Below the pieces are notes generated by a model, which was not told the origin of the DNA, did no database searches, and saw only the letters and a program-made list of their open reading frames with translations. A program made the translations under genes and the position numbers. From Myxococcus xanthus (GTDB taxonomy: Bacteria; Myxococcota; Myxococcia; Myxococcales; Myxococcaceae), in NCBI RefSeq assembly GCF_900106535.1, contig NZ_FNOH01000002.1, positions 620,001 to 684,000 of the forward strand: a stretch of 64,000 nt of DNA. Direction: 5' to 3'. Of this stretch, positions 19,023-29,600 are shown one piece after another (position 1 is the stretch's first letter; each line of letters begins with the position of its first letter).

Positions 19023-20381
19023 ATGCAGGAGCCCATTCCACCGCGGTCCCACACGTCCGGCTGGCGCCGTGCGTGGCGCGGCCTGTGGGTGACACTCACT
19101 GCGAAGCCCACCTGGACGCAGGCGCCCCGCCGCGACTCGGGCCCCGGTGCCCACGAGACAGCCGATGTGCGACCGCCCTCAGCGGGGTCCCCATACCGTG
19201 GCCGCGCATGGCTGGGCATGCTGGTGGCACTGGGTTCGATGACTGCATGCGCGCCGCGCGGAGCGGGCTCGGCCCAGCCGTCCATTCCACCACCGCCCCG
19301 GCTCTCCGCGTCTCAGGTCGCGAAGCTGATGCCGCCGCAGCTCCAGGACCGCGAGGGCTGGGCGCGCGACGTGCTGGCCGCGCTGGAGGTGGAGGAGATT
19401 GCCCCGTCACCGCCCGCGGTGTGCTCGGTGCTGGCCGTCATCGAACAGGAGTCCGGCTACAAGGTCGACCCGGCTGTCGCGGGGCTTCCGAAGATGGTCC
19501 GCACGCGCCTGGAGGAGCACGCGAACAAGCTGGGCCCCCTGGGCCGCAAGGTCCTGGCGTCGGTGCTGGAAGGGCGGGCGAAGGGGAGCAAGAAGACGTT
19601 CGACGAACGGCTGCGCGCGCTGCGCACCGAGCGCGACCTGGACCGGCTCTTCCGCGACATGCTCGCGTACTACGAGAACGAATTCCCGAGCGCCTTCAAG
19701 GTCGTGGACTTCGCCAGCGGCGTCTTCGCTTCGGGGAACCTGCACGAGTTCAATCCCGTCACCACCGCCGGCTCCATGCAGGTGAGCGTGCGCTATGCGA
19801 TGCAGAAGGCGGGCGAGGACGCGGACCCGGCCGAGGTGCGCGAGTCGATGTACACCCGCGCGGGCGGCGTGCGCTACGGCACCGCGCGGCTGCTGGGTTA
19901 CGAGGCCGCATACCCCGAGCCCCTCTTCCGCTTCGCGGACTACAACGCGGGCGTCTATGCCTCCCGCAACGCCGCGCTCCAGTCACAGGTGAGCCGTCTC
20001 ACCGGCCACCCCCTGGCGCCCGACGGAGACCTCCAGCTCTACGACAAGCAGGGGCAGCCGCGCAGCGAGGACAGCAAGTCGCTGCTGGCGCTGCTCGCCT
20101 TCCGTCAGCGCTTCGCCCCGGAGGAGCTCAGCGAGCGTCAGGTGCGCCGCGACGTGCGCAAGGAGAAGGAGCCGGACTTCGAATCCACCGACACGTTCCG
20201 CGCGGTGAAACGTGTCTACCAGCGGGAAACGGGCGAATCGCCGTCCTACGCCCAGCTTCCCCGGGTGACGCTCCAGAGCCCGAAGCTGAAGCGGGAGCTG
20301 ACCACCGCGTGGTTCGCGCGCTCGGTGGACCAGCGCTTCCAGAAGTGCATGACCCGCTACCGCGCGCTGACGGCGAAGTAG
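19023..20381 (+). CDS. DUF1615-family lipoprotein, lysozyme-like fold, 452 aa
   Basis: The region after the Pro-rich linker (GWARDVLAALEVEEIAPSPPAV, VLAVIEQESGYKVDPAVAGL) matches the DUF1615 family, whose EQES segment and overall plan resemble lytic transglycosylases. The Glu of EQESGY is the likely catalytic residue by analogy. A lipobox-like GSMTAC lies about 70 residues in. ATG 19023 follows GGAGG; GTG 19167 would give a shorter, more typical lipoprotein signal. A role in peptidoglycan turnover is inferred, not shown. Confidence 0.75.
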   Translation: MQEPIPPRSHTSGWRRAWRGLWVTLTAKPTWTQAPRRDSGPGAHETADVRPPSAGSPYRGRAWLGMLVALGSMTACAPRGAGSAQPSIPPPPRLSASQVAKLMPPQLQDREGWARDVLAALEVEEIAPSPPAVCSVLAVIEQESGYKVDPAVAGLPKMVRTRLEEHANKLGPLGRKVLASVLEGRAKGSKKTFDERLRALRTERDLDRLFRDMLAYYENEFPSAFKVVDFASGVFASGNLHEFNPVTTAGSMQVSVRYAMQKAGEDADPAEVRESMYTRAGGVRYGTARLLGYEAAYPEPLFRFADYNAGVYASRNAALQSQVSRLTGHPLAPDGDLQLYDKQGQPRSEDSKSLLALLAFRQRFAPEELSERQVRRDVRKEKEPDFESTDTFRAVKRVYQRETGESPSYAQLPRVTLQSPKLKRELTTAWFARSVDQRFQKCMTRYRALTAK

Positions 20382-20407
20382 CGGGCCCCGGATTCAGCGA
20401 CCACGCC

Positions 20408-22024
20408 TCACGGGGTGGTGAAGAACGAGCTGAGAGTGTCCGCGCGCGCCTGAGGCAACCGGTCCACGGTGCTGAACGGGAAGCGCTCCATCTCGTAGTG
20501 CGGAGCATCCACGGCCGAGACACGCAGGTAGTAGATGCCCTCTGGCGCCAGCGTCCCGGGCGGCAGACGCACCTGGGTGACCGAGCCGGGCACGTTCACG
20601 GTGCCATGCAGCACCGTGGTACGGAAGTCCTCCCGGAACCGGTAGATGGCAATCCGGTAGGCGGCGGGTGACCCCACCGTGGGAGGCAGCCACGCGATGA
20701 CGGGACTCGCGGAGCCCACCTCACGGGAATCACTGGCGGGCAGACCGTCAATGGTCAGCTCACGAGGCGGAGACACGCGCGGCAGGATGGGTCCTGCGAC
20801 GAGGCTATCCAGTCGCTCGTAGGTATACATGCTGCCGGATAGGTAGAGCCGGAGCCCGGAGCCCCCCGGCACCTCCGCTTGGACGCGGAATGAGTACTGC
20901 GCTCCGCCCACCATCTCCCACGAGGATGGGAACGGGTTTCCGTACGACAAGCGCCGGGTGAAGTCGAACGAAGTGCCCCGCGGCAACGTCAGGGAGAGCG
21001 CCTCCCCCGAGTACCCCACCCAGCCGTCGCTCAGGCCGTGGGCCGCGGGCATGACGAAGAAGGAGGGGTAGCTGGCCGTGGCGAGCGGGTGCACCGCGTG
21101 TACGTACCGGGTGAAGTCCGGCAGGCGCCACTCGATGGGGAACTCCGTCATCGGCACGGAGCGCATGACGCCCGTCAACGGCATGGGGGTGATGCCATCC
21201 GGGACGAAGTCGAACGCCCCCATCTCCACGCTGCGCACCAGGGCCGAATATGCCAGCGGGGTCCCGTCCGGCAGCGTCCCCGCGTCCATCTGGCCGTGCT
21301 GGCTCACGTATAGACGGTCTCCCCGGTCAGCCTCGAAGACAGGCAGCGAATAGCCGCTGCTCACCAACACCTCGGCGTTGTTGCTGAGCAGGTGCGTCTG
21401 TCCTTCAAGCACCTCGTCGAAGACATTCACGCCGCCATAGAGGTCCACCTGTGCGGACGCGACCTGCAGGCTCGAGCCCGGCTGCGTCACGCCTCCGTAG
21501 GGCACCCATGGCGCCAGGTTGACGAGGTTCACCTGGACGGGCGACCAGAACAAATCACTGAAGACCGTATCGGGACGGCCCAGCCGGTTGCTGCCAATGT
21601 CGACAGCGCGCGCGGACGTGACGACGAAGCTGTTGCCCGTTCGCAGGTAGTACGCACCGGACGGGATGCCCGTAAAGCGCCAACCTTCCGGAGACGCCGA
21701 GCCCGACACGACGCTGAACGTGTTCCCGGAGGGAACGTAGATTTCAGGAGGATTCGCGGAGAGGTCTTCCTGGCGCTCCGCGACCCCCACCGCCGTGTGG
21801 AAGCGCGTGGTCTGCGTCACAAACACCACGTCGTCGGAATCGCCGGGCTCACTGATGTCGGACCGCGGCTCGTCCGTGCCCGTTCCGTCGCCCGAGGGAC
21901 GGTCCTCACTCACGGGCGACTGTCCGTCGCCGAAGTCCGAAGCGGAACCCGGTTCGCCACCCGCACAGCCAAGCCACGCAGCACAGGTGGGCACCAGCAG
22001 CAGCGACCAGTGACGCAAACGCAT
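20408..22024 (-). CDS. secreted lipoprotein of unknown function, 538 aa
   Basis: The lipobox AWLGC gives a lipidated Cys at residue 20. The rest is Ser/Gly/Pro/Val-rich and beta-strand-rich, with a Ser/Asp/Glu spacer near 30-65 typical of outer-surface lipoproteins. Segments such as SPVIAWLPPTVGSPAAYRIA near residue 450 look like fibronectin-III-type strands. No catalytic motif is seen. It converges with the DUF1615 gene (27 bp between stops) and is followed by no clear terminator. Confidence 0.65.
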   Translation of the reverse strand: MRLRHWSLLLVPTCAAWLGCAGGEPGSASDFGDGQSPVSEDRPSGDGTGTDEPRSDISEPGDSDDVVFVTQTTRFHTAVGVAERQEDLSANPPEIYVPSGNTFSVVSGSASPEGWRFTGIPSGAYYLRTGNSFVVTSARAVDIGSNRLGRPDTVFSDLFWSPVQVNLVNLAPWVPYGGVTQPGSSLQVASAQVDLYGGVNVFDEVLEGQTHLLSNNAEVLVSSGYSLPVFEADRGDRLYVSQHGQMDAGTLPDGTPLAYSALVRSVEMGAFDFVPDGITPMPLTGVMRSVPMTEFPIEWRLPDFTRYVHAVHPLATASYPSFFVMPAAHGLSDGWVGYSGEALSLTLPRGTSFDFTRRLSYGNPFPSSWEMVGGAQYSFRVQAEVPGGSGLRLYLSGSMYTYERLDSLVAGPILPRVSPPRELTIDGLPASDSREVGSASPVIAWLPPTVGSPAAYRIAIYRFREDFRTTVLHGTVNVPGSVTQVRLPPGTLAPEGIYYLRVSAVDAPHYEMERFPFSTVDRLPQARADTLSSFFTTP

Positions 22025-22179
22025 ATGACCCCCATCGAGGATGAAGCGCCGAGCACCCTACCGAGGGCCTCTGACATCTCCTGCTGGGCGGCCAGATGGG
22101 CTGCGTTCGGGACAGAGGATTCCGCCCCGAAGGCACCGCCGGCCCGACAACCTCCAGGTCCGGCGGTGCGCGGCGAGTC

Positions 22180-23640
22180 TCAGCGCTTCGCGGGCGGCGC
22201 GAAGTGCTTGTCGGAAATCTTCATCTCCGTGACGGTGCCGTACTTGCGAGCCGCCTCACGGATGTCCGACGCCTTGCCGATGAGGACGAAGGTGAGGTCC
22301 TCCGGCGCGGGGAGCTTGCGCTGGATGATGCCGTGCACGCCCTCGCGGGTCGTGGCGGAGACGGCGCTGGCGAAACCATCCACGTCGCTGGCATCCAGGC
22401 CATAGAAGGCCAGCTCCGACAGCTTGCCGGCCACCTGCGTCCCGGTCTCCAGCGTGGGCGGGAACTGCCCCAGCACATACGACTTCGCGGAGGCGAGCAT
22501 GGCGTCATCCATGCCGGACTTCCGGTAGCCGGCGAGCGTCTCCAGCGCCAGGTCGATGGCGCGGCCGGTGGACTCCGTCTTCGTGTACGAGGCGATGATG
22601 ACGGGCCCCGGACGCGTGTGACGGATGAACACGGAGTTGGCGCCGTAGCTGAGGCCGGACTTCACGCGCAGCTCCGTGTTGAGCAGCGAGGTGAAGCGTC
22701 CACCGAACACCGTCTCCGCGACCCGCACCGAGGCCCGGTCCGGGTCATCGCGGGAGATACCGGTGTTGCCAATCCAGAAGTACGTCTGGGTGGCGTCCGG
22801 CTTGTCCACCAGCAGCACGCGCCGGCCCTTGGAGGCGGCGGTGGCGGGCACGGTGGGCGCGGGCGTGGCGGCGCGCGCCCAGCCGCCGAGCGAGGACTCC
22901 AGCTTCTTCGCGAGCGCCTTCGCGTCGAAGTCACCCACCACGGACAGGACGAGCCGGTCCGCGCCCAGGTGGTTCTTCGCGTACGCGAGCACGTCCTCGC
23001 GGGACAGGCCGGGCAGCGACGCCTCGCTGCCGTTGACAGGCGTGCCATACGGGTGCCCGGCGAAATGGAAGGCCTGGAAGTACGCGCCAATCAGCATGCG
23101 CGGGTCGCCATCCTTCGCGGCGGCGATCTCAGAGGCCTTGCGCGCGCGGACCTTCTCCAGCTCCTTCGCGTCGAAGCGCGGGCGCGTGAGCATGTCGGTG
23201 AGCAGCTCCACCATCAGCCCGGTGTCGCGCGACATGAACTGGCCGCTGATGACCAGGGCCTCCAGGTTGGCGGCCACCTGCAGCTCGCCGCCCACGCCGT
23301 CCACGGCCTCGGCGAACTGGCGCGCGTCACGGCCGCCGGCACCCTTCTGCAGCAGCTCACCGGTGAGCGCGGCCAGGCCTTCCTTGCCAGCGGGGTCACC
23401 CAGGGCGCCGCCGCGCACCCACGCACTGAACGAGACGAGCGGCAGCTCCTTGCGCTCCACGAGCTGGAGCTTCGCGCCGTTCTTCAGCGTGACGGTGGTG
23501 GCCTTGGGGAGCGTCACGCCCTGCTGCGCCGGAGCCGCCGTGGCGGGCTTCGGAGCAGCGGCGGAGCCCTGGGCCGCGGCGGGGACGGAGGACAGCAGCA
23601 GCGTGGTGAACGCGGCCTTCCAGGAGAGGGGGGCGCTCAT
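22180..23640 (-). CDS. M16-family peptidase, inactive-type subunit, 486 aa
   Basis: It has a signal peptide ([12 protein letters not shown]) and the M16 fold ([23 protein letters not shown], then [14 protein letters not shown] in the second half), but the zinc motif HxxEH is replaced by LTGEL. It is therefore the non-catalytic partner of an M16 pair, like the alpha subunit of mitochondrial processing peptidase. The ATG overlaps the stop of the active subunit by four bases (ATGA), so the two are translationally coupled and probably form a heterodimer in the periplasm. Confidence 0.85.
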
Positions 23641-25046
23641 CGCGAGGCCTCCTTGCGGGAGTCGGGGGTGGCGGCCTGCGCGTCGGCGGGCACGAGCCAA
23701 CCAACGGTGCGGCGCTGCGAGTTGAAGATGCGCGCGGCGACCTTGCGGACGTCGTCACGCGTCACGCGCTCATAGCGGTCGGGCGCGTCGAAGAGCTGGC
23801 GGTAGTCACCGCGGAACGTCTCCGCGGCGCCCAGCGCGCGGCCGCGGCCGTTGTTGGTCTCCAGGCTGCGCCAGAACTGGGACAGGGTGATGTTGCGCGC
23901 CTTCTTGAGCTCGGCGTCGCTGACGCCGTCCTTGACGACGCGGGCCAGCTCCTCAGTGAGCAGGCCTTCCACCTTGGCGACGTCAGCACCGGGCGGCAAG
24001 TCCGCGTAGACCCAGACGAGCGAGGGGTCGAAGCCCGGGCTGAAGTGGGTGTTGACGCGGAGGGCGGCGCGCTCCTCCTCGACGAGGCGGCGGTGCAGCC
24101 GCGAGGAGTCGCCGTTGGTGAGGATGCTCAGGAGCAACGTGAGCGCTTCCACGTCCGCGTCCTTGCCGGAGATGCCGTGGTAGGCCAGTTGGATGAGCGG
24201 GGCCTGGGCCTGCTTCTTCACGACGATGCGGCGCTCTCCCTGCTGCTCGGGCTCCTTGGTGCGGACGGGCTCCGGCGCGGGCTGGGAGGGGATGGGCTCC
24301 AGGTACTTCTCCGCGAGCGCGAAGATTTCCGCGGGCGTCACGGCGCCGGTGAAGATGAGCGTGGCGTTGTTGGGCGCGTAGTACGTCTTGTAGTAGCGCT
24401 GGAGGTCCTCGATGCGCCACGACTCGATGTCGGACGGCCACCCGATGACGGGGAACTGGTACGGGTGCGCCACGAAGGCGGTGGCCTGCACCTGCTCCAT
24501 CAGGGCGCCCATGTTGTCGTTGTCGATGGCGGAGCGGCGCTCCGAGTACACGACGCCGCGCTCGGACTCGGTGACCTTGGGGTCGATGGCCAGGTGCTGG
24601 AGCCGGTCGGCCTCGAGGTCGAAGATGACGTCGAGCGCGGAGCGCGGGAACCAGTCCATGTAGACGGTGACGTCCTCGGAGGTGAAGGCGTTGTTGGCGC
24701 CGCCGTTGGCCTCCATGACGCGGTCGAACTCACCGGGGCCGTACTTCTTCGCACCGTTGAACATCATGTGCTCGAAGAAGTGGGACAGGCCGGTGATGCC
24801 GGGGTACTCGTTCCGGCTGCCGACGCGGAACCAGTTGTAGAGGACGACATTGGGAATGTCGTGGTCGGGCCAGACGATGACCTTGAGCCCGTTCTTGAGG
24901 GTGCGGGACTCGATGCCGGCGCCGAGCTTGGGCGCGGCGGACACGGCGGACTTCGCCACCGGCTTGCCGCCCTGCGTCTGCGCACAGGCCACGGGGCCGG
25001 CGAGCAGGGCCAGACACGAGGTCCAGAGTAACGACTGACGGAACAT
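23637..25046 (-). CDS. M16-family zinc peptidase, active subunit, 469 aa
   Basis: The HFFEH motif at residues 89-93 (HxxEH, inverted zinc motif of M16 peptidases such as insulysin and pitrilysin) lies in [20 protein letters not shown]; the third ligand Glu is in [10 protein letters not shown] downstream. A lipobox LAGPVAC puts a lipidated Cys near residue 21, or this is a plain signal peptide. ATG 25046 follows GGAGC with good spacing, while the upstream in-frame extension to 25091 lacks one. It degrades peptides in the periplasm, forming a dimer with the overlapping partner gene. Confidence 0.9.
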
Positions 25047-25107
25047 CCGTGCTCCTGTCGGAAGAGCGCCCGGGAACGGGCGGCGGCGCACGATATTCCA
25101 GTTGCCA

Positions 25108-25130
25108 CCCTCCTGGGTTGACCAGGAGGG
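25108..25130 (-). terminator. hairpin after the 181-aa gene
   Basis: CCCTCCTGG (25108-25116) pairs with CCAGGAGGG (25122-25130) across a five-base loop, just downstream of the stop codon at 25147. No T-run follows, so it is a weak or factor-assisted terminator. Confidence 0.5.
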
Positions 25131-25146
25131 CGGATGACGCGGCGAC

Positions 25147-25692
25147 TCAGGCGCCGAGCACTTCGCGGAGCACTTCCTGGAAGTAGTTGATGCTGCCCGT
25201 GTGCGTCTGGAAGTGCCTGGCGGACTGGTGGAGGCGCTGGATGACGGCCTCGAACTCCGCCTGACTGACGTCGCGCAGGGACATGTAGAGGCGGACGGCG
25301 CCCTGGAGGTGCGAGAAGAGCGGGTTGCGGTCGGTGCCGTCGGGGCGGCGCAGGAGGTGGCGGTAGAGCCGCTCGAATTCCTGGTCCGTCTCGGTGTTGC
25401 GCACGGCGCGGCAGTAGCCGGCGGCGGTGGCCTCGATGAGGAGGAAGAAGGGCTGGTACTCCGGCGGCGGCGCCTTGGCGAAGCTGGGGGGCTTCACGTC
25501 GCCCACGAAGAGCTGGGAGATGGGCTTGAGCGTTACATAGGCCAGCTGCTCGCCCGCGCGAATCTGGACGCGCTCCCCCACCGGACGCACGTGCTTGCCG
25601 TCCTCGTCCCACTCCACCGCCACGTACAGGCGCTCGGGCTGGTCCACCTTCACGCCCGCCTTCTCGAGCTCCGCCACTGCGTTCGCGTCCAT
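25147..25692 (-). CDS. conserved hypothetical protein, 181 aa
   Basis: The ATG at 25692 follows GGAGGAACGAAACGAG. The N-terminal part is charged and beta-rich (VEWDEDGKHVRPVGERVQI), the rest helical (LQGAVRLYMSLRDVSQAEF). No signal peptide or membrane span. I do not recognise a family. It sits upstream of the M16 pair on the same strand, and divergent from the PLD-like gene at 25895. Confidence 0.55.
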   Translation of the reverse strand: MDANAVAELEKAGVKVDQPERLYVAVEWDEDGKHVRPVGERVQIRAGEQLAYVTLKPISQLFVGDVKPPSFAKAPPPEYQPFFLLIEATAAGYCRAVRNTETDQEFERLYRHLLRRPDGTDRNPLFSHLQGAVRLYMSLRDVSQAEFEAVIQRLHQSARHFQTHTGSINYFQEVLREVLGA

Positions 25693-25894
25693 CTCGTTTC
25701 GTTCCTCCGGCTCCCTCTCTACCCTGCTCCGGGCAGCCCGTGCACCCGGCATCGTGGGGCAACGTCGGGAAGGAGGAGAAACGAGGGTGCCTTTCTCGCG
25801 CCCTGGAATTACTGGTATGCCAAGGAACTCCAAGAGCATCTGCGGCCACTGGTCTCCAGCCGCTGTGCGTCACCCCTGAGTCCCTGCCCCACCC

Positions 25895-26638
25895 ATGTTC
25901 GAGAACTTCTTTCGCTCACGCGATGCCGATGCGCTTGAGGTCTTGGGAAAAGTCGACACGGTCCGCCGACTTCACGGCCTCATCGATGAAGCCCAAAAGC
26001 ATGTCACGCTGATCAGTCCCTACGTCAGCATCGAGAAACTGCGAGACATTGAGCGCAAGATTCGTCAAGCCCTCGAACGGGAGGTGGCCGTGACCCTGGT
26101 CATCCGCGAGGGTGACGAGAGCACACGGGGCCCCTCACAGCAAGGCGTGGAACTCCTGGTCAGCCTCATGCAAGCGGGCATGCGCCTGTTCGTCGTCAGG
26201 GACCTGCACGCCAAGCTCTACTACTCCGAACGCCACGCTCTCATCACGTCGCTCAACCTCATTGAGTCTTCCTTCAACAACAGCATTGAAGTCGGCATCT
26301 GCATCTCAGCCGGTCGCGCCGAGTACGTGAGAATCAGCGACTTCATCGAGAGCGAAATCACCCCACACCGAAAGGAAGTCCCCTTCAAGCCGGCCACCGA
26401 GCCGCGTCGCAGGAGCGCCACGCCCGTCCCCCGGCACGCCACGCAGGGATTCTGCATCCGCTGCCGCGACGCAATCGGCTTCAACCCGGAGAGGCCCTAC
26501 TGCGACAGCGACTTCAACGTCTGGCGCCGATACAGCGACCCCACCTACGAAGACAACCATTGCCACCATTGCGGCATGGACTTCGCCGCCAGCAAGAACA
26601 AGCCCCTGTGCCGTAAGTGCTACGGAATGCTCAGGTAG
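25895..26638 (+). CDS. PLD-like protein with C-terminal Cys-rich zinc ribbons, 247 aa
   Basis: Residues about 15-150 form a phospholipase-D-like domain: HAK at 105-107 (HxK of the HKD motif), with Glu112 where Asp is expected and TSLN at 118-121 as the second part. The C-terminal part carries C187, C190, C203, C223, C226, C239 and C242, arranged as one or two zinc ribbons (CIRC...HCHHC...LCRKC). PLD-fold proteins include nucleases and DNA-binding endonucleases. Base composition is visibly AT-richer than the neighbours. It is followed after 13 bp by the giant fusion gene, so the two are probably co-transcribed. Confidence 0.75.
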   Translation: MFENFFRSRDADALEVLGKVDTVRRLHGLIDEAQKHVTLISPYVSIEKLRDIERKIRQALEREVAVTLVIREGDESTRGPSQQGVELLVSLMQAGMRLFVVRDLHAKLYYSERHALITSLNLIESSFNNSIEVGICISAGRAEYVRISDFIESEITPHRKEVPFKPATEPRRRSATPVPRHATQGFCIRCRDAIGFNPERPYCDSDFNVWRRYSDPTYEDNHCHHCGMDFAASKNKPLCRKCYGMLR

Positions 26639-26651
26639 CCTTCAGCGCCCC

Positions 26652-29600
26652 GTGACGATGAGCTCCCCGTTCCTGTCAGTCCCTGAATCGCAGTGGGTCG
26701 CGGCCAACACGTTCGCTTTCGCCATCCGGGATGGCTTCCCGGTGAGCCCGGGACATACGCTGGTGATTCCCCGGCGGCAGGTCGCGACCTGGTTCGACGC
26801 CTCGACCGAGGAACAGCGCGCCATCTTCGAGCTGGTGGACGAGGTGAAACGCGGGCTGGATGGCGAGCTGCATCCAGACGGGTACAACATCGGCATCAAC
26901 GTGGGCGCGGCGGCCGGCCAGACGGTGCTCCACCTGCATGTGCACGTCATCCCTCGCTTCCAGGGTGACATGGACGACCCTCGCGGCGGAGTCCGGCACG
27001 TCATTCCAGGCAAAGGCAACTACCTCGCCGGGCGAAACAAGCCCCTGGCCACGGGAGGCCTCGGCGACCCGTTCCTGCACCACCTGGAGCCGCTGTTCGC
27101 GGATGCGGTGGAGATTTCGGTCCTGGCGGCCTTCGTGCAAGACAGCGGACTGGAGCTGCTGCGCGAGTCCGTGGAAGCCGCGCTCACCCGGGGGGCGACG
27201 GTTCGCATCCTCACGGGTGACTATCTGGCCATCACCCAGGCGGATGCACTTCGACGGCTGCTCGACTGGATGGAAGAGGACGCCGCGCTCCAGGCGGAGC
27301 CAGGCCGTGGCCGTTTTGAAGCGCGTGTCGTGGAGGTGGAGAAGCTCCAACTCACGTCATTCCACCCGAAGTCCTGGCGCTTCCTTGGCACCGGGCTCGC
27401 GGTGGCCTACGTCGGCTCGAGCAACATCTCGCGCGCCGCCTTGAAGACGGGCGTCGAATGGAACCTGCGCGTCGAGCGGGACCGGGACCCGCAGGCCTGG
27501 AACGAGGTGGTGGATGCATTCGAGGGCTGGTGGAGCCGGGCCTCCCCCTTGGACGCAAATTGGGTCGAGCAATACGCTCGCCGCGCACCAGCGGCCCGAC
27601 TGCGCCTCCCGGCAGGTGAGACGGAACCAGAAGCCCCCTTGCCCCGTCGCGAGCCACACAGCCTGCAGCGTCAGGCGCTCGGTGCGCTCGCGCGTGGCCG
27701 GCGCGAGGGACGGCAACGCGCACTGGTCGTCCTCGCGACGGGCCTGGGGAAGACCCTGCTCGCGGCGCTCGACGTGGAACAGTTCAACCAGGAACGGGGA
27801 CGGGCGAGCCGCGTGCTGTTCCTCGCGCACCGGGAAGAGCTCCTCGTCCAGGCAGCGGAGACGTTCCGTCGTCAGCAGCACCACCTCCGATTCGGCTGGT
27901 ACGTGGGGCAACGCGCGCAGCTCGTGGGCGACGTGGTCTTCGCCTCGGTGCAGAAGCTCTCGCGGCCAGAAGACCTTCACGCGCTCCGCCTCGCGGCCGC
28001 GTTCGACTACGTCATCGTGGACGAGGTCCACCACGCCACGGCGGCGAGCTACCGGTCCATCCTCGCCTGCGTGGAGCCCGCATTCATTCTCGGGCTCACG
28101 GCGACACCGGAGCGCGCTGACGAGGGCGATGTGCTCGGCCTCTTCGATGACCACCTCGCCTGGCGCTCGGACCTTGGAGAAGGCATCCAGGAGGGACTGC
28201 TCGCACCGTTCGAGTACTTCGGGCTCAAGGACACCGTGCCCTACGAGAACATCCCCTGGAAGAGCCGCCGCTTCGACGTGGCGCTGCTGACCCAGGCGGT
28301 TGAGACGGAAGCACGTATGCGGACACTGTGGCGTGCGTGGCAGAAGCATCCCGCAAGCCGCACGCTCGTGTTCTGCTGCTCCATCTCCCATGCCCACTTC
28401 GTCCAACAATGGCTGGGAGGCCAGGGGATTCGCGCCGTGGCTGTCCACGCCGGGGCTGGCTCAGCGGACCGCGCCCAGTCGCTGCGCCAGCTCGCGAATG
28501 GCACGCTGGATGCCATCTGCGCAGTGGACCTGTTCAACGAAGGCGTCGACGTCCCGAGCATCGACCGCGTGGTGATGCTGCGCCCCACGGAGTCCCCCGT
28601 CGTTTTCCTCCAGCAGCTCGGGCGAGGGCTGCGAAAGGCCAAGGGAAAAGAGCGGGTCATCCTCATCGACTTCGTCGGGAATCACCGGCTGTTTCTCGAC
28701 CGGCTCCGAACCCTGCTGGCCGTGGGTAAGCCTCCGGTCTCCCTGCGTGACTTTCTCACCTCGGACCGGCAACCCGCGCTGCCTGCTGGCTGCACCGTGG
28801 AAGTGGAGCTCGAAGCCAAGGAGATGCTCCGGCACTTCCTCTCCGGAGGGGGGCAGGAGGTCGAGCGTGTCTACCGCGAGCTGCGCGATGCACGGGGACT
28901 GCGGCCCACCATCGGAGAACTCTACCGTCGTGGGTATTCACCCGCGACGCTGCGCAAGGCGCACCCGGGGTGGTTCGATTTCGTGAGGTCGGAGGGCGAC
29001 CTGACGGACGGCGAGGCTCGGACCCTCGACAAAGGCCGCGACTGGTTCAAGGAGCTCGAGCTCGCGAACATGAGCCAGTGCTTCCAGATGGTCGTACTGG
29101 AAGCGCTGCTCGAAGCCGATGCCCTGGAACAGGGGCTGCCGCTGCCCGAGCTTGCCCGGCGATGCCTGGCCATTCTCCAACGCTCCCCCGAGTTGCTCCG
29201 GGACCTCGAAGCAGTCAAGGCCCTGGGCGACCCACGGCTCCCGAATCCCGCCCGGTTCCTCACGTACTGGAAGTCGAACCCCATAGAGGCGTGGACGAAG
29301 GGCGGGAAGTGGTTCCGCGTCGAGGAAGAGCGGTTCATCCCTCGCCTTCCCATGGCCCCATCGACCCAGAAGTCCTTCGAGGCGATGACTCGCGAGCTGG
29401 TGGACTACCGGCTCGCACAGTATCGGCGCCGCCAACAGGCGCAGGCGCAGGACTCCGCCTTTGATGCGAGGGTCATCTCGAACAGCCGGGGCCCCATCCT
29501 CAAGCTCCCGGAGCGGAGTGCGCGCTCGGACCTGCCCCTGGGAACGACAGCGGTCCGGCTCGACGATGGAGCGCGCTGGCATTTCGACTTCGTGAAGATT

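Noticed and set aside
22096-23775. 559-codon plus-strand frame
   Set aside because: Antisense shadow of the M16 subunit gene; no domain or ribosome site.
25693-25894. search for a duplicated tRNA-Phe 3' end as an attachment site
   Set aside because: No matching stretch of useful length was seen by eye.
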